From positions 179,705-243,704 of the forward strand of contig NZ_SGOM01000005.1 of the NCBI RefSeq assembly GCF_022113815.1: a DNA stretch of 64,000 bases. The letters are read 5' to 3'. The stretch's first letter is position 1. Each line of letters starts with the position of its first letter. Positions 47,313 through 57,630 of the stretch are shown here, in pieces. A program made the position numbers and the translations under genes. The notes under the pieces were generated by a model. The model saw nothing but the letters and a program-made list of their open reading frames with translations, searched no databases and was not told the origin of the DNA. The DNA is from Vibrio cincinnatiensis. Lineage in GTDB: Bacteria; Pseudomonadota; Gammaproteobacteria; Enterobacterales; Vibrionaceae.

Positions 47313-47607
47313 TCGTTTCACACTCTATTCCTAATGATATTTCATTAATATAAATGACGTCGCGGTATAACTTTAAATTCAATCGGTTAATATACATGAG
47401 CACAATAACCAGTGCGACAGATGCCTTAATTTTCTTGTGATAAGTGTGGCATTCCACTTGAAAAATGGCTAAATGGTCACCATTGTGTTGAGAACTATGC
47501 GTCTCCCTTCTACTTGCCTTGCCGACAAGTGGCTGATTGATTCAGATACGTTCAGGTTAAGAAAGGTTTCAGCACGCAATTAGAACCATTAGAGGTAATT
47601 TTTCAAG

Positions 47608-47994
47608 ATGAGTTCCCCTTCAGCAGCGATTCGGCTGGATAAATGGCTATGGGCCGCAAGATTTTATAAAACTCGCTCAGTCGCGCGAAATATGGTTGAT
47701 GGTGGGAAAGTCCACTATAATGGGCAGCGAAGCAAACCCAGTAAAATCGTTGAAATTGGAGCAACCATAACCTTACGTCAGGGCAATGAAGAAAAAACCA
47801 TTATAGTGGAACAATTATCAGAGCAAAGACGAGGGGCTCCTGAAGCTCAAACCCTTTATCGAGAAACCAGTGACAGTATCGCTAAACGTGAACGTCAAGC
47901 ATTGGCTCGTAAACTTAACGCCCATAACCCGAGTCCGGATCGACGCCCAGATAAAAAACAACGCCGCGATCTTCTCAAGTTCAAACATCAATAA
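47608..47994 (+). CDS. hslR: Heat shock protein 15 (Hsp15, ribosome-associated)
   Basis: S4-type RNA-binding protein that binds free 50S subunits carrying a nascent chain (stalled tRNA) and helps recycle them. It has 128 residues (E. coli 133). The S4 domain occupies about residues 9-70 ([40 protein letters not shown]) and is followed by a basic tail rich in Arg/Lys. It is followed 34 nt later by hslO, the E. coli order too. No clear sigma-32 promoter was found. Confidence 0.95.
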   Translation: MSSPSAAIRLDKWLWAARFYKTRSVARNMVDGGKVHYNGQRSKPSKIVEIGATITLRQGNEEKTIIVEQLSEQRRGAPEAQTLYRETSDSIAKRERQALARKLNAHNPSPDRRPDKKQRRDLLKFKHQ

Positions 47995-48028
47995 ATTAGC
48001 CGGATTACTCCCTATGACAACAAAAACC

Positions 48029-48904
48029 ATGGCCAATAACCAATTACATCGCTACCTATTTGAAGATTTGTCGGTACGTGGCGAACTGGTCCAACTGGAT
48101 GACGTATTCCAACAGATCATCACCAGCCAAGAGTATCCTCAGCCGATACAAACTCTACTTGGTGAACTACTGGTGGCAACAACATTATTGACGGCAACGC
48201 TAAAATTTGAAGGCTCAATCACCCTACAGTTGCAAGGTGATGGCCCGGTATCTCTTGCTGTGATCAATGGGGATAACCAACAGAAAGTACGTGGTGTTGC
48301 TCGCTGGCAAGGAGAGATTGCGGACAATGCCAACTTACATCAATTGATGGGGAAAGGGCATTTAGTCATTACCATTGAACCGAAAAAAGGTGAACGTTAT
48401 CAAGGCGTAGTCGGATTAGAAGGCGATAATCTCGCTCAAGTTTTAGAAAGCTATTTCTTACGTTCTGAACAGTTAAAAACTCGCTTATGGATTCGAACCG
48501 GCGAACACGCAGGAAAACCGCATGCTGCAGGTATGTTGCTACAAGTCATGCCCGATGGTACTGGTACGGAGCATGATTTCGAACACCTAGAGCAGCTAAC
48601 CAATACGGTTAAAGATGAAGAGTTATTTAGCCTAGAAGCCAATGAACTTTTATACCGCCTCTATAATCAGGAAAAGGTTCAGTTGTTTACTCCACAAGCG
48701 GTTGAATTCAAATGTGGCTGCTCACGAGAGCGCAGCGCAGCCGCTATTGTCACCATCGACAGAGAGCAAATTAATACCATTTTAGCAGAAGAAGGCGTTG
48801 TCGCGCTGCACTGTGATTATTGTGGTACAACCTACTCTTTTGATCGTACACAAATAGCAGAATTGTTTGAGAACCCATCCTCAGATCAACCCACTCTTCA
48901 TTAA
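48029..48904 (+). CDS. hslO: Redox-regulated chaperone Hsp33
   Basis: Holdase chaperone switched on by oxidative stress and unfolding. From ATG 48029 ([20 protein letters not shown]) it is 291 residues; ATG 48014 would add five residues and neither has a strong ribosome-binding site. The N-terminal domain has [16 protein letters not shown] and [15 protein letters not shown]. The C-terminal redox switch has the zinc cysteines as CGC (in FKCGCSRER) and CDYC, the CxC-x(n)-CxxC arrangement required for regulation. It is probably co-transcribed with hslR and is closed by a terminator. Confidence 0.96.
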   Translation: MANNQLHRYLFEDLSVRGELVQLDDVFQQIITSQEYPQPIQTLLGELLVATTLLTATLKFEGSITLQLQGDGPVSLAVINGDNQQKVRGVARWQGEIADNANLHQLMGKGHLVITIEPKKGERYQGVVGLEGDNLAQVLESYFLRSEQLKTRLWIRTGEHAGKPHAAGMLLQVMPDGTGTEHDFEHLEQLTNTVKDEELFSLEANELLYRLYNQEKVQLFTPQAVEFKCGCSRERSAAAIVTIDREQINTILAEEGVVALHCDYCGTTYSFDRTQIAELFENPSSDQPTLH

Positions 48905-49243
48905 TTTTCTTAGCTTAACAAGCACGAAAAAAGCCAGCCACAGCCAGCTTGTCGCTGGCTATTTTTTTGCTTTAAAATCCAGAAAAATCAATAATTACCA
49001 CAACCGTACGCCATACTTATTTTCTGATTAATATTAATCATTTTCTCTAGTACAACGCTTTGTGCCCAAGATAGAATAGATAAGCCAATATCTGTGACGG
49101 GTTACATAAAACCTCAAATAAAGCATGGACAATCTTTGAGCTAGCTCCCTGTTTTTTACCTACCCCGTTGCTAGCATGGTGAGCAGACAACAATTACAAA
49201 CATTTATACAAAATCCCTACAAAATTCTTATTAAGGAGCACCT
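48905..49243. other. Intergenic region upstream of pckA
   Basis: 339 bp holding the hslO terminator and the pckA leader. A half-good CRP-like sequence (TGTGACGGGTTACATA near 49094) may exist but only the left half fits. AAGGAG at 49233-49238 is spaced well for the pckA ATG. Confidence 0.5.
48942..48968 (+). terminator. Terminator after hslO
   Basis: Stem AGCCAGC / GCTGGCT with a 5-nt loop, then ATTTTTTT. Confidence 0.88.
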
Positions 49244-50872
49244 ATGACCGTTATGGAACAAAACAAGGCTGCACAATTAGATCTTACTCAATATGGCATT
49301 ACTGACGCGACAGAAGTCATTCGCAACCCCAGTTATGACCTGCTATACACAGAAGAAACTCGCACTGATTTAGAAGGCTACGAAAAAGGTGTAGTCACTG
49401 AACTGGGCGCGGTTGCAGTGGATACCGGTATTTTTACTGGCCGCTCACCAAAAGATAAATTCATTGTTAAAGATGAGACCACTCGCGACACCTTATGGTG
49501 GACATCTGAACAAGCGAAAAACGATAACAAACCGATCACCCAAGCAGTCTGGAATGAACTTAAGTCATTGGTCAGTAAGCAGCTATCAAACAAACGTTTG
49601 TTTGTAGTTGATGGCTACTGTGGTGCTAACGCAGATACTCGTTTATGCGTACGTTTTATTACTGAAGTAGCGTGGCAAGCTCACTTTGTGAAAAATATGT
49701 TTATCCGCCCATCAGAAGATGAATTGGCCAGCTTCACTCCTGATTTTGTCGTTATGAATGGAGCAAAATGCACCAATGATAAATGGCAAGAGCAAGGACT
49801 GAACTCCGAGAACTTCACTGTTTTTAACCTGACAGAGAAAATGCAGCTGATTGGTGGGACTTGGTATGGCGGCGAAATGAAGAAAGGTATGTTCGCGATG
49901 ATGAACTACTTCCTGCCGCTACAAGGTATCGCTTCTATGCACTGTTCAGCGAACATGGGTAAAGACGGTGATGTGGCTATTTTCTTCGGCTTGTCTGGTA
50001 CAGGAAAAACGACACTTTCCACCGATCCAAAACGTGCCTTAATTGGTGATGATGAGCATGGCTGGGATGATGACGGCGTCTTTAACTTCGAAGGGGGTTG
50101 CTACGCAAAAACCATCAAACTGTCTAAAGAAGCAGAACCGGATATTTATAATGCTATCCGTCGTGATGCACTACTAGAGAACGTGACCGTTCGTGGTGAT
50201 GGCTCGATTGACTTTGATGACGGTTCGAAAACCGAAAACACGCGAGTCTCTTACCCGATTTATCATATCGAAAATATCGTTAAGCCAGTCTCAAAAGGTG
50301 GCCATGCGAATAAGGTGATCTTCCTGTCTGCGGATGCTTTTGGCGTATTACCTCCCGTTTCTAAGCTAACCGCAGAGCAAACAAAATATCACTTCTTATC
50401 CGGCTTTACAGCAAAACTGGCGGGTACAGAACGTGGAATTACTGAGCCAACACCTACATTCTCCGCTTGTTTTGGCGCCGCATTCTTAACTCTGCACCCA
50501 ACCCAATATGCAGAAGTGCTCGTGAAGCGTATGGAAGCTGTTGGTGCTGAAGCTTATCTGGTCAATACAGGCTGGAATGGTTCAGGTAAACGTATCTCGA
50601 TCAAAGATACCCGCGGCATCATCGATGCAATTCTTGATGGCTCTATCGAGCAGGCAGAGACAAAACAAATTCCAATCTTTAATTTGGAAATTCCAACCTC
50701 TTTACCTGGCGTTGATCCGGCGATTCTTGATCCTCGTGATACTTATGTGGATCCTTTGCAGTGGGAAAGCAAAGCCAAAGATCTCGCGTCTCGTTTCATC
50801 AACAACTTTGAGAAGTATACAGACAACGCAGAAGGTAAAGCTCTGGTTGCTGCAGGACCACAATTGGATTAA
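49244..50872 (+). CDS. pckA: Phosphoenolpyruvate carboxykinase (ATP)
   Basis: Converts oxaloacetate and ATP to PEP, CO2 and ADP, the entry to gluconeogenesis from TCA intermediates. It has 542 residues (E. coli 540). The PEPCK signatures are intact: oxaloacetate-binding [26 protein letters not shown], kinase-1a [11 protein letters not shown], kinase-2 with [20 protein letters not shown], and the adenine-binding region near [13 protein letters not shown]. Monocistronic, with a strong terminator after it. In enterics pck is raised by cAMP-CRP; a credible site here was not proved. Confidence 0.97.
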   Translation: MTVMEQNKAAQLDLTQYGITDATEVIRNPSYDLLYTEETRTDLEGYEKGVVTELGAVAVDTGIFTGRSPKDKFIVKDETTRDTLWWTSEQAKNDNKPITQAVWNELKSLVSKQLSNKRLFVVDGYCGANADTRLCVRFITEVAWQAHFVKNMFIRPSEDELASFTPDFVVMNGAKCTNDKWQEQGLNSENFTVFNLTEKMQLIGGTWYGGEMKKGMFAMMNYFLPLQGIASMHCSANMGKDGDVAIFFGLSGTGKTTLSTDPKRALIGDDEHGWDDDGVFNFEGGCYAKTIKLSKEAEPDIYNAIRRDALLENVTVRGDGSIDFDDGSKTENTRVSYPIYHIENIVKPVSKGGHANKVIFLSADAFGVLPPVSKLTAEQTKYHFLSGFTAKLAGTERGITEPTPTFSACFGAAFLTLHPTQYAEVLVKRMEAVGAEAYLVNTGWNGSGKRISIKDTRGIIDAILDGSIEQAETKQIPIFNLEIPTSLPGVDPAILDPRDTYVDPLQWESKAKDLASRFINNFEKYTDNAEGKALVAAGPQLD

Positions 50873-50892
50873 TTGTGATAACTCACTAGCAA

Positions 50893-50916
50893 AGCCCCTC
50901 ATCGAGGGGCTTTTTT
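50893..50916 (+). terminator. Terminator after pckA
   Basis: Stem AGCCCCTC / GAGGGGCT with a three-base loop and a run of T. Confidence 0.92.
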
Positions 50917-50983
50917 AGTTGAAGCAAAACGAGATTTGCTCCAAGCTTGTTTTGGGTCTAGATGAAATAAACATTAGGGAACA

Positions 50984-52891
50984 ATGAAAAAATTCGTCGC
51001 CTTAGGGATAGGATGCTTCACATTACTGCTGATGGTTATTTTACTCACTATCACTCTGTTGCATACTCGCTATTTAACACCAAGTACTCAATGGTTAACT
51101 GCTCGTCTATGGCCAGAACGCTTTACTTTTAGCCAAGTTGAATACCACTACCCTCTACATTTTCGTTTTTCTAACCCAACCATTGCACTTGGTAAGCAAA
51201 CACTCCCTCTTCAGCAGCTCGATATCTGGTTAAATCCTCGATTCATTAAGCAAGGGAAGTGGCAAGTGGATAGCCTATTGATCGATGGTGGAAATTTTGC
51301 TTCTGGGCTTCCACGTGATGCCATCCCAACGCAATGGGAAATAGCCCACCTAGCCCTACATAATATTGATTTTGCTCACCATGGTTTGATCGCCCGCGGC
51401 GTCAATTTACAAATTCATCGGCCACAATGGTTAGAAGAAAAACAGTGGCTTCCTTATGGTGAAATACAACTCAGCGCAGAACAATTTTATTGGCAAGGAG
51501 AAGCCATCAATTCACTGCTCATTGATGCACACTATCAACCGCAAGACAGCACCATTTATGGCGCTTCATTTGAATGGAATGGAGCACAAATTTCTGGGCA
51601 AGCAGAGCAATACCCTGCGGGGTGGTCACTAGTCAATACCACCATCAACCAACTCAATGTGACAGAAAAAACCCTTGATTCCCTCCACTCTTGGTGGCCA
51701 ATGATCCAACCGTATCTACAGCACATAAATAGTTTGGATATCTTGCACAGCCATCTTTCTTTCCATGATATAGCGATGGAAAATATTAATCTGTCTATTG
51801 AGAATATCGATTTGTATCGCTCGATTTGGCAGCAAGAAGAAGCTTATCTTTCACTGAATGCTGATAAAATTCAATGGCAGCAGCTCGCTTGGATAGAACC
51901 CGCTTTTCAGCTCACATTGGAGCCACAACAAGTCACTATTCACAACTTTAATTCACAACTGTTACAAGGCTATATGCAGTTTGCGGGGCAGCTTTCTCCA
52001 ACCCACCTCCATGTTGAACAATTAACGCTCAGCGGGATTAAATGGCTTGATGAGCCACTTCCCACTCCGACATGGCCCAATATCTTCAATCAGATTCAGC
52101 GCATTACCTTAAATCAACTCCGTGCTCATAACCTACAGATCATTCAACTTGCACCTCCCCCTGTTTGGCAATTATCCGGGCTGAATGTTGAGGGAAATCA
52201 GTTGGAAGTGATGAAACAGGGCCATTGGGGGTTATGGAATGGCCAACTGACCCTCAGTGCCAACAGTGCCAGTATTGCAGACCTCATTGCGACACAAGGC
52301 ATCATAGAAATGCAAAGCCAGCAAGGAAACTGGCAGTTAACGCGTGCTTTTTTTCCTTTACCACAAGGATACATCGACTTGGTGGCAGGCTGGCATTTTG
52401 CCAAACCCAGTGCTCCATGGTACATCGAACTTCACACAGACAGCTTACCATTAAAGCCTTTTAATGCTTGGCTAACACTGCCTTTTAAGTTGGAGGCCTT
52501 TGCCGACATTGAACTACAACTGCATGGATTATCCGGTGACTACGCCATGTTGGGCCACTCTTTAGGGGGAGAGGCGCAAGCTAACTTACACTCTGGGCTT
52601 CTCTCTTTTCAGCAACAAGAGGCGCTCACCATTCAACCTTTTCAACTTGATGCACTTCAGTTAAAAGCGGATCGAGGCCGAATCCTCCTGCCTGAATCGA
52701 CCTTACTAGGGCCAGCCTTATCGGCGAAACTCTCTGGGGCTCTGGATTTACTCACCCCCACACAAGGGAAGTTAGAACTTAACTTGATACAAGACTGCCA
52801 GTTCATCCAATTTGATTTGTTGCGTAATCGGCAGCAAAGCCAACTGAATCATCGCTGCTCGGTTACCCACTCAGACGAGCCTGTTCAATAA
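50984..52891 (+). CDS. AsmA-like envelope protein
   Basis: 635 residues. A single N-terminal transmembrane helix (about 4-27, FVALGIGCFTLLLMVILLTI) is followed by a long beta-rich, Trp/Gln/His-rich periplasmic part with repeated short-strand patterns (for example QLDIWLNPRF, SLLIDGGNF, HLALHNIDF, the kind of strand pairs seen in AsmA/TamB-like groove proteins). The C-terminal part (about 480-620) resembles the AsmA C-terminal domain (LQLKADRGRILLPE, SAKLSGALDLLTP). AsmA relatives are thought to carry phospholipids between membranes; that role here is family inference. It overlaps the convergent fabY/yiiD gene by 29 nt. I do not give a symbol. Confidence 0.82.
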   Translation: MKKFVALGIGCFTLLLMVILLTITLLHTRYLTPSTQWLTARLWPERFTFSQVEYHYPLHFRFSNPTIALGKQTLPLQQLDIWLNPRFIKQGKWQVDSLLIDGGNFASGLPRDAIPTQWEIAHLALHNIDFAHHGLIARGVNLQIHRPQWLEEKQWLPYGEIQLSAEQFYWQGEAINSLLIDAHYQPQDSTIYGASFEWNGAQISGQAEQYPAGWSLVNTTINQLNVTEKTLDSLHSWWPMIQPYLQHINSLDILHSHLSFHDIAMENINLSIENIDLYRSIWQQEEAYLSLNADKIQWQQLAWIEPAFQLTLEPQQVTIHNFNSQLLQGYMQFAGQLSPTHLHVEQLTLSGIKWLDEPLPTPTWPNIFNQIQRITLNQLRAHNLQIIQLAPPPVWQLSGLNVEGNQLEVMKQGHWGLWNGQLTLSANSASIADLIATQGIIEMQSQQGNWQLTRAFFPLPQGYIDLVAGWHFAKPSAPWYIELHTDSLPLKPFNAWLTLPFKLEAFADIELQLHGLSGDYAMLGHSLGGEAQANLHSGLLSFQQQEALTIQPFQLDALQLKADRGRILLPESTLLGPALSAKLSGALDLLTPTQGKLELNLIQDCQFIQFDLLRNRQQSQLNHRCSVTHSDEPVQ

Positions 52892-53795
52892 TTCGTAGAT
52901 AATCAGGGATCAGCATATAAGTTCCAATAAACTCAACCGCTTCGGTATCACCGCTGCTGATGTCCACCTTCACGACAATACGTGCTTTACGGCCTGAAGC
53001 TAATCGGTCCAAATCACCGCTCATTTCGTCGAGGGACGTTGAGGCAACAGGGTTATGAACCACCGGATGGCGATAACGAATTTTGCTATCCACCAATACA
53101 ATATCCCCCTCTAGCTCACGCTCTCGCATCAGTAACCACGCCATTCCCCAACCGGTTAAGGTGGCTAATGTAAACGCAGAGCCTGCAAACAACGTATTAT
53201 GAGGGTTTAAATTAGGGTTAAGCTGCGCACTGCATTGAAATTGATATCCCGTATACTGCTGTACTTTTATCCCCATTTTTTCACTGATAGGAATATGGGC
53301 CGCCCAGCGCTCCTGTAACTCACTGCACCATTCTGGTTTGCGAATCACATTCGCCATGGGATCGAGTGGCTTAACCATTTGTTGATGACGAACCGGACCA
53401 CGTTCATCGGTCAGGGCTCCCCGTCGCTCAAAGCCATTTTTAGCATAAAACGCAATCGCATCTTCACGGGCATTACAGACGAGCCGCTTGGCCCCATCTT
53501 GTCGAGCGAGCGATTCAAGTGCAATGAGTAATAATGAGCCCATCCCTTTATTACGGCGACTCGACTTCACCGCCATATAGCGAATCTGCCCTTCACAATC
53601 AGGGGTGATATACAAGCGACCAATTGCCATTGGCCGCCCTCGCCCATCAACAATCATTCGATGATGGCTCATTGAATCATATTCATCTCGTTCTGAGCCA
53701 ATCGGCATTTGCCAAGGCTCACGTAACATCTGCCAACGAAAATAGTAATACTTATTGAGCTGATTCTCCGTTTTCGGCGTAATAAGTTTGAACAT
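52863..53795 (-). CDS. fabY: GNAT/hot-dog two-domain protein YiiD (FabY/MadA-type)
   Basis: Two-domain protein of 310 residues. The N-terminal half (about 1-150) is a GNAT acetyltransferase fold with IGRLYITPDCEGQIRYMAVK and the acetyl-CoA loop RRNKGMGSLLL. The C-terminal half (about 160-310) is the YiiD-type thioesterase-like hot-dog domain (NPHNTLFAGSAFTLATLTGW, LVDSKIRYRHP). E. coli YiiD (fabY) was reported to make acetyl-ACP by decarboxylating malonyl-ACP (called MadA), priming fatty-acid synthesis; function here follows by homology. Its order with dtd and yihY is shared with E. coli. It runs convergent to the AsmA-like gene with overlapping 3' ends. Confidence 0.9.
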   Translation of the reverse strand: MFKLITPKTENQLNKYYYFRWQMLREPWQMPIGSERDEYDSMSHHRMIVDGRGRPMAIGRLYITPDCEGQIRYMAVKSSRRNKGMGSLLLIALESLARQDGAKRLVCNAREDAIAFYAKNGFERRGALTDERGPVRHQQMVKPLDPMANVIRKPEWCSELQERWAAHIPISEKMGIKVQQYTGYQFQCSAQLNPNLNPHNTLFAGSAFTLATLTGWGMAWLLMRERELEGDIVLVDSKIRYRHPVVHNPVASTSLDEMSGDLDRLASGRKARIVVKVDISSGDTEAVEFIGTYMLIPDYLRIIEQARLSG

Positions 53796-53831
53796 AGATT
53801 CCCTTCCAAAGATCGCGAAAAGACGCGCCAG

Positions 53832-54266
53832 TTAAACCTGCAACCAAAAGGTTACTGGGCCATCATTAATGAGTGACACTTTCATATCTTGCGCAAAACG
53901 GCCTCGTTGAGTAGGCAACATCGTTGCACATAAATCCGAAAAATAATTATACAGATGCTCCGCTTGCTGAGGTGCCGCACCTCGAGAAAATCCCGCTCGC
54001 GTACCTTTTTTCGTATCCGCAGGCAAGGTGAATTGAGATACCACTAAAAGGCTTCCACCCACATCTTTAACACTCAGGTTCATCTTCCCAGCATCATCTT
54101 CAAATACTCGATAACTGCTCACCCGCTCAACAAGGCGCTGGGCTTTCGCTTCGGTGTCATCACGTTCCACCCCCAGCAAGACCAATAAACCTTGTTCAAT
54201 TTGTCCAACCGTCTCCCCATCCACCCTTACAGAGGCTTCACTCACTCGTTGAATCAACGCGATCAC
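53832..54266 (-). CDS. dtd: D-aminoacyl-tRNA deacylase
   Basis: Removes D-amino acids (and glycine from tRNA-Ala) from mischarged tRNAs. It has 144 residues (E. coli 145). Begins [20 protein letters not shown]. Conserved catalytic regions are [20 protein letters not shown] (the SQxT motif) and [12 protein letters not shown] (the cross-subunit Gly-Pro motif, here as NDGPVT with the usual Pro). The start overlaps the yihY stop by 29 nt, so the two are translationally linked. Confidence 0.97.
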   Translation of the reverse strand: MIALIQRVSEASVRVDGETVGQIEQGLLVLLGVERDDTEAKAQRLVERVSSYRVFEDDAGKMNLSVKDVGGSLLVVSQFTLPADTKKGTRAGFSRGAAPQQAEHLYNYFSDLCATMLPTQRGRFAQDMKVSLINDGPVTFWLQV

Positions 54267-55152
54267 TGTTAGTTTCTCCTTGTTTTTTTTCTAATCGGGT
54301 AGAGGAGTCTATCACGTTCACGGTTCGTCTCCACTGCTCGCTTTCTCCAAGAGCCGCAGTCACTTCCGCTCCCACAAGCACTATCAGCCAACATAAATAA
54401 ACCCAAACGAATAAAATAGGAATGGCGGCCAGTGCACCATAGATCAACTGATAAGAAGGAAATTGCGTAATATAAATCGCAAAGGCTTTTTTACTCAATT
54501 CAAATAAAATGGCGGCAACGAATGCCCCGGAGAGTGCATGCAAAAATCTCACTTTTTTATTGGGCACCAACACATAGAGCCCAATGAAAGCGAATAAAGA
54601 CAGCAGAAAAGGGAGTCGCCGCAAGAAGAAATTAAAAGCACCACTTAACGCTTCACTATCCAGCAATTTTAACGACGTAATATAAGAGGTAACCGCAATG
54701 CTAGTACCAACCAATATTGGCCCTAGCGTTAAAATCATCCAATACATAGAGAAAGAAAAAACTGGACGACGCTTATTACGCACTCGCCAAATATAGTTTA
54801 AGTTCTTATCAATATTTGAAATAAGCATCAACGCGGCAACAAATAAGAAGGCCCCTCCCACCGCAGTCATTTTTCCAGTATTGGTGACAAATTCAAGTAA
54901 TGCTTGGCTGACCGCATCTCCCGCAGCGGGCACAAAGTGGGTGATCACAAAGTCCTGGATGACCTCCCCCACATTATCAAAAATGGTAAAAGAGGAAAGA
55001 ATCGACAATAGCACCGTCAGCATCGGCACAATGGATAACAGAGTAATATAAGCCAGATATCCTGCGTTAATATTGATTCGGTCATGCGCCATTCGATTCA
55101 ATAAATAGCGACCAAAACGCAGACTACGCTTAATAAAAGGCTCTAACTGCAC
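54238..55152 (-). CDS. yihY: YihY/UPF0761 family inner-membrane protein
   Basis: 304 residues (E. coli YihY 290). BrkB-like family, historically labelled virulence factor BrkB and sometimes ribonuclease BN in error; it is not RNase BN. About six transmembrane helices (about 40-62, 95-115, 138-158, 180-200, 210-230, 242-265). Family landmarks are [38 protein letters not shown] and [20 protein letters not shown], with [19 protein letters not shown] near the end. The function is not firmly known. It is the first gene of yihY-dtd, with fabY 36 nt after dtd. Confidence 0.93.
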   Translation of the reverse strand: MQLEPFIKRSLRFGRYLLNRMAHDRININAGYLAYITLLSIVPMLTVLLSILSSFTIFDNVGEVIQDFVITHFVPAAGDAVSQALLEFVTNTGKMTAVGGAFLFVAALMLISNIDKNLNYIWRVRNKRRPVFSFSMYWMILTLGPILVGTSIAVTSYITSLKLLDSEALSGAFNFFLRRLPFLLSLFAFIGLYVLVPNKKVRFLHALSGAFVAAILFELSKKAFAIYITQFPSYQLIYGALAAIPILFVWVYLCWLIVLVGAEVTAALGESEQWRRTVNVIDSSTRLEKKQGETNSDRVDSTSE

Positions 55153-55245
55153 ACGCTCTCCTTCCTCGAAGCCTTATTCGTCTAATTATTCTACTGAAAA
55201 AACAGCAAAAATACCTAATCTAGATAATTTTGCTGTTCTTAAACA

Positions 55246-55280
55246 ATAAAAAAGCCCTTAACCATTACAGCTAAGGGCTA
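55246..55280 (-). terminator. Terminator after bipA
   Basis: Minus-strand stem AGCCCTTA / TAAGGGCT with an 11-nt loop and T6 following. Confidence 0.85.
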
Positions 55281-55298
55281 AATAATCCAGTTTAATGA

Positions 55299-57128
55299 TT
55301 ATTTATTATCACGTGCCGCACGTTTACGATCGTTTTCCGTTAAATGCTTCTTACGAATACGGATGCTCTTTGGCGTGACTTCAACCAGTTCATCATCATC
55401 GATAAACTCTAATGCTTGCTCAAGAGTATATTTAATCGGCGGAGTTAATACTTGCGCTTCATCCGTACCAGAAGCACGAACGTTAGTCAGCTGTTTGCCT
55501 TTCAGACAGTTAACCGTTAAATCGTTTGAACGGTTATGAATCCCTACGATCTGACCTTCATACACTTCATCTGCATGCTCGGTAAACAGACGTCCACGTT
55601 CTTGTAGGTTAAATAAAGCATAAGTCAGGGCTTTACCCGTAGCATTTGAGATTAAAACACCATTCATACGCTGACCAATATCACCACCTTTGTGTGGACC
55701 ATAGTGATCAAACGTATGATAAAGCAGACCGGAACCAGAAGTCAGAGTCATGAACTCGGTTTGGAAACCAATCAAACCACGTGAAGGCATGACGAAATCG
55801 AGACGTACACGACCTTTACCATCTGGAGACATATCTTTCAGTTCACCTTTACGTAAACCGATTTTCTCCATAATGCCGCCTTGGTGCTCTTCCATCACAT
55901 CAATAGTGACGGTTTCAAACGGTTCCATCAGTTGACCGTTTTCTTCTTTCAAAATAACTTCAGGACGAGAAACAGCCAGTTCAAAGCCTTCACGACGCAT
56001 ATTTTCAATCAAGATAGAAAGATGCAGTTCACCACGGCCAGACACACGGAATTTATCAGGATCATCTGTTTGCTCTACACGCAGCGCAACGTTGTGCACC
56101 AATTCTTTTTCTAGACGCTCAAGAATATTACGTGAAGTAACAAATTTACCTTCTTTACCCGCAAATGGTGATGTATTCACTTGGAATGTCATGGTCACAG
56201 TCGGTTCATCAACACTCAGTGGTTTCAGGGCTTCAACGGCATTGACATCACAAATGGTATCAGAGATTTTCAACTCACCAAGACCTGTAATCGCAACGAT
56301 ATCTCCCGCTGTCGCTTGCTCTGTTTCTGAACGTTGTAGGCCTAGATAACCCAGTACCGTTCCAACTTTACCGTTACGCTTTTTACCATCAGCAGAAATA
56401 ATGCTGACTTGCTGGTTTGCTTTCACCGTACCACGTGTAACACGGCCTACACCAATAACACCAACGTATGAGCTGTAATCAAGCTGAGAGATTTGCATCT
56501 GTAGCGGGCCATCAAGATCAACTTGTGGTGGCTCAACATTATCAACAATAGCTTGGAACAGAGGTTCCATGTTTTCGCCCGTTTCACCTTCTTCCAGTGT
56601 TGCCCAACCATTCAATGCTGATGCATAAACAACTTGGAAATCCAGTTGCTCATCACTGGCCCCTAGGTTATCAAATAGATCAAATACTTGATCCATAACC
56701 CAATCAGGACGAGCGCCCGGACGGTCAATTTTGTTAATAACCACGATAGGTTTCAAACCATGAGCAAACGCTTTTTGTGTAACGAAACGCGTTTGTGGCA
56801 TTGGCCCGTCAACGGCATCAACGATTAAGCACACACAGTCAACCATTGACATAATACGCTCAACTTCACCACCGAAGTCAGCGTGTCCCGGAGTATCAAC
56901 GATGTTAATGCGGTAATCGTTCCAATTAATTGCGGTATTTTTCGCCAAAATGGTGATACCACGCTCTTTTTCTATATCGTTCGAGTCCATGACTCGCTCT
57001 TCGATGTCACCACGAGACTCTAGCGTGCCCGACTGCTGGAGTAGTTTATCCACCAAGGTCGTTTTGCCGTGGTCAACGTGCGCGATGATCGCGATATTTC
57101 TTAATTTTTCAATCTGTGGAGTAGCCAT
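55299..57128 (-). CDS. bipA: Translational GTPase BipA (TypA)
   Basis: Ribosome-associated GTPase related to EF-G, important for 50S assembly at low temperature and stress responses. It has 609 residues from the ATG at plus base 57128; a GTG five codons further upstream is possible. G1 [11 protein letters not shown]2 with [11 protein letters not shown]3 DTPGHADF, G4 NKID, G5 SALNG are all intact. Domains II, III, V and the BipA-specific C-terminal domain follow ([20 protein letters not shown] and the end [14 protein letters not shown]). It is read leftwards from the shared region with glnA. Confidence 0.97.
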   Translation of the reverse strand: MATPQIEKLRNIAIIAHVDHGKTTLVDKLLQQSGTLESRGDIEERVMDSNDIEKERGITILAKNTAINWNDYRINIVDTPGHADFGGEVERIMSMVDCVCLIVDAVDGPMPQTRFVTQKAFAHGLKPIVVINKIDRPGARPDWVMDQVFDLFDNLGASDEQLDFQVVYASALNGWATLEEGETGENMEPLFQAIVDNVEPPQVDLDGPLQMQISQLDYSSYVGVIGVGRVTRGTVKANQQVSIISADGKKRNGKVGTVLGYLGLQRSETEQATAGDIVAITGLGELKISDTICDVNAVEALKPLSVDEPTVTMTFQVNTSPFAGKEGKFVTSRNILERLEKELVHNVALRVEQTDDPDKFRVSGRGELHLSILIENMRREGFELAVSRPEVILKEENGQLMEPFETVTIDVMEEHQGGIMEKIGLRKGELKDMSPDGKGRVRLDFVMPSRGLIGFQTEFMTLTSGSGLLYHTFDHYGPHKGGDIGQRMNGVLISNATGKALTYALFNLQERGRLFTEHADEVYEGQIVGIHNRSNDLTVNCLKGKQLTNVRASGTDEAQVLTPPIKYTLEQALEFIDDDELVEVTPKSIRIRKKHLTENDRKRAARDNK

Positions 57129-57387
57129 GGAGTTTTGCTTCACTTATTACACAAAGAGCCCATTTTTGCGGGAGTGCAAAAACGTAGCCTAAATTTCGGT
57201 TAAAAAAATGGTCAATAATGTACCAGATTTTGGCGAAAAACCTAGAAAAATGTGATCTGTCCCGGCCAATTTCGTCTTATTAGAGACTAGTCGGCGATTT
57301 CATTTAATACAAACCTTATCACGAACAGAAAATGCCGATTGACAAGATTCGAAATAGTCGGCTGAATGAAGCGTCTTTGCGAGAAAC

Positions 57388-57460
57388 TGGTGCATACAAA
57401 AAACCAATCAGCACCAAATTGGTGCAACAGTGGATCATACTGGTGCAAACTAGAGCACCA
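57388..57460. promoter_or_regulatory. NtrC enhancer sites upstream of glnA
   Basis: The palindrome GCACCAAATTGGTGC (57411-57425) is a perfect inverted repeat fitting the NtrC site pattern GCACC-N5-GGTGC. Three further half-sites are TGGTGCA at 57388 and 57441 and GCACCA at 57455. Same-orientation half-sites are spaced 32 and 21 bp (TGGTGCA) and 44 bp (GCACCA), close to multiples of a helical turn. They sit about 75-150 bp upstream of the sigma-54 start, the usual enhancer position for glnA. Confidence 0.85.
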
Positions 57461-57510
57461 AAATAAAACAAGACAAGCTAATTAATTGATTTTATGGACA
57501 TTAACAATGT

Positions 57511-57526
57511 TGGCACGATTATCGCT
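57511..57526 (+). promoter_or_regulatory. Sigma-54 promoter of glnA
   Basis: TGGCACGATTATCGCT has the -24 TGGCAC and -12 GC elements with the correct spacing; the -12 box is TCGCT instead of TTGCT. Predicted start near 57537, with a leader of about 90 nt and the Shine-Dalgarno GGAGG before ATG 57631. Confidence 0.85.
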
Positions 57527-57630
57527 GTAAAGAAATAGCATCGATTAAGTCACAGTAAAGCCATTAATCTATGCTGGTTTCATTTTGATTCGAGCCCAAA
57601 CCGCTTTATTAACACTGGAGGTTATCCAAG

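Larger units (their letters stand above)
57129..57630. other. bipA/glnA divergent regulatory region
   Basis: About 500 bp with no gene. The glnA-proximal half contains clustered NtrC half-sites and a sigma-54 promoter. The bipA-proximal half is AT-rich with no well-spaced promoter I can defend. TTGACA at 57338-57343 may be a -35 element of a second, sigma-70 glnA promoter, but no good -10 follows it. Confidence 0.6.

Noticed and set aside
47818..48036. Minus-strand frame opposite hslR/hslO
   Set aside because: Shadow of two well-supported plus-strand genes with no independent support.
49090..49110. CRP site upstream of pckA (TGTGACGGGTTACATA)
   Set aside because: Only the left half matches the consensus; the right half ACATA fits TCACA poorly. 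Kept only as a note in the intergenic entry.
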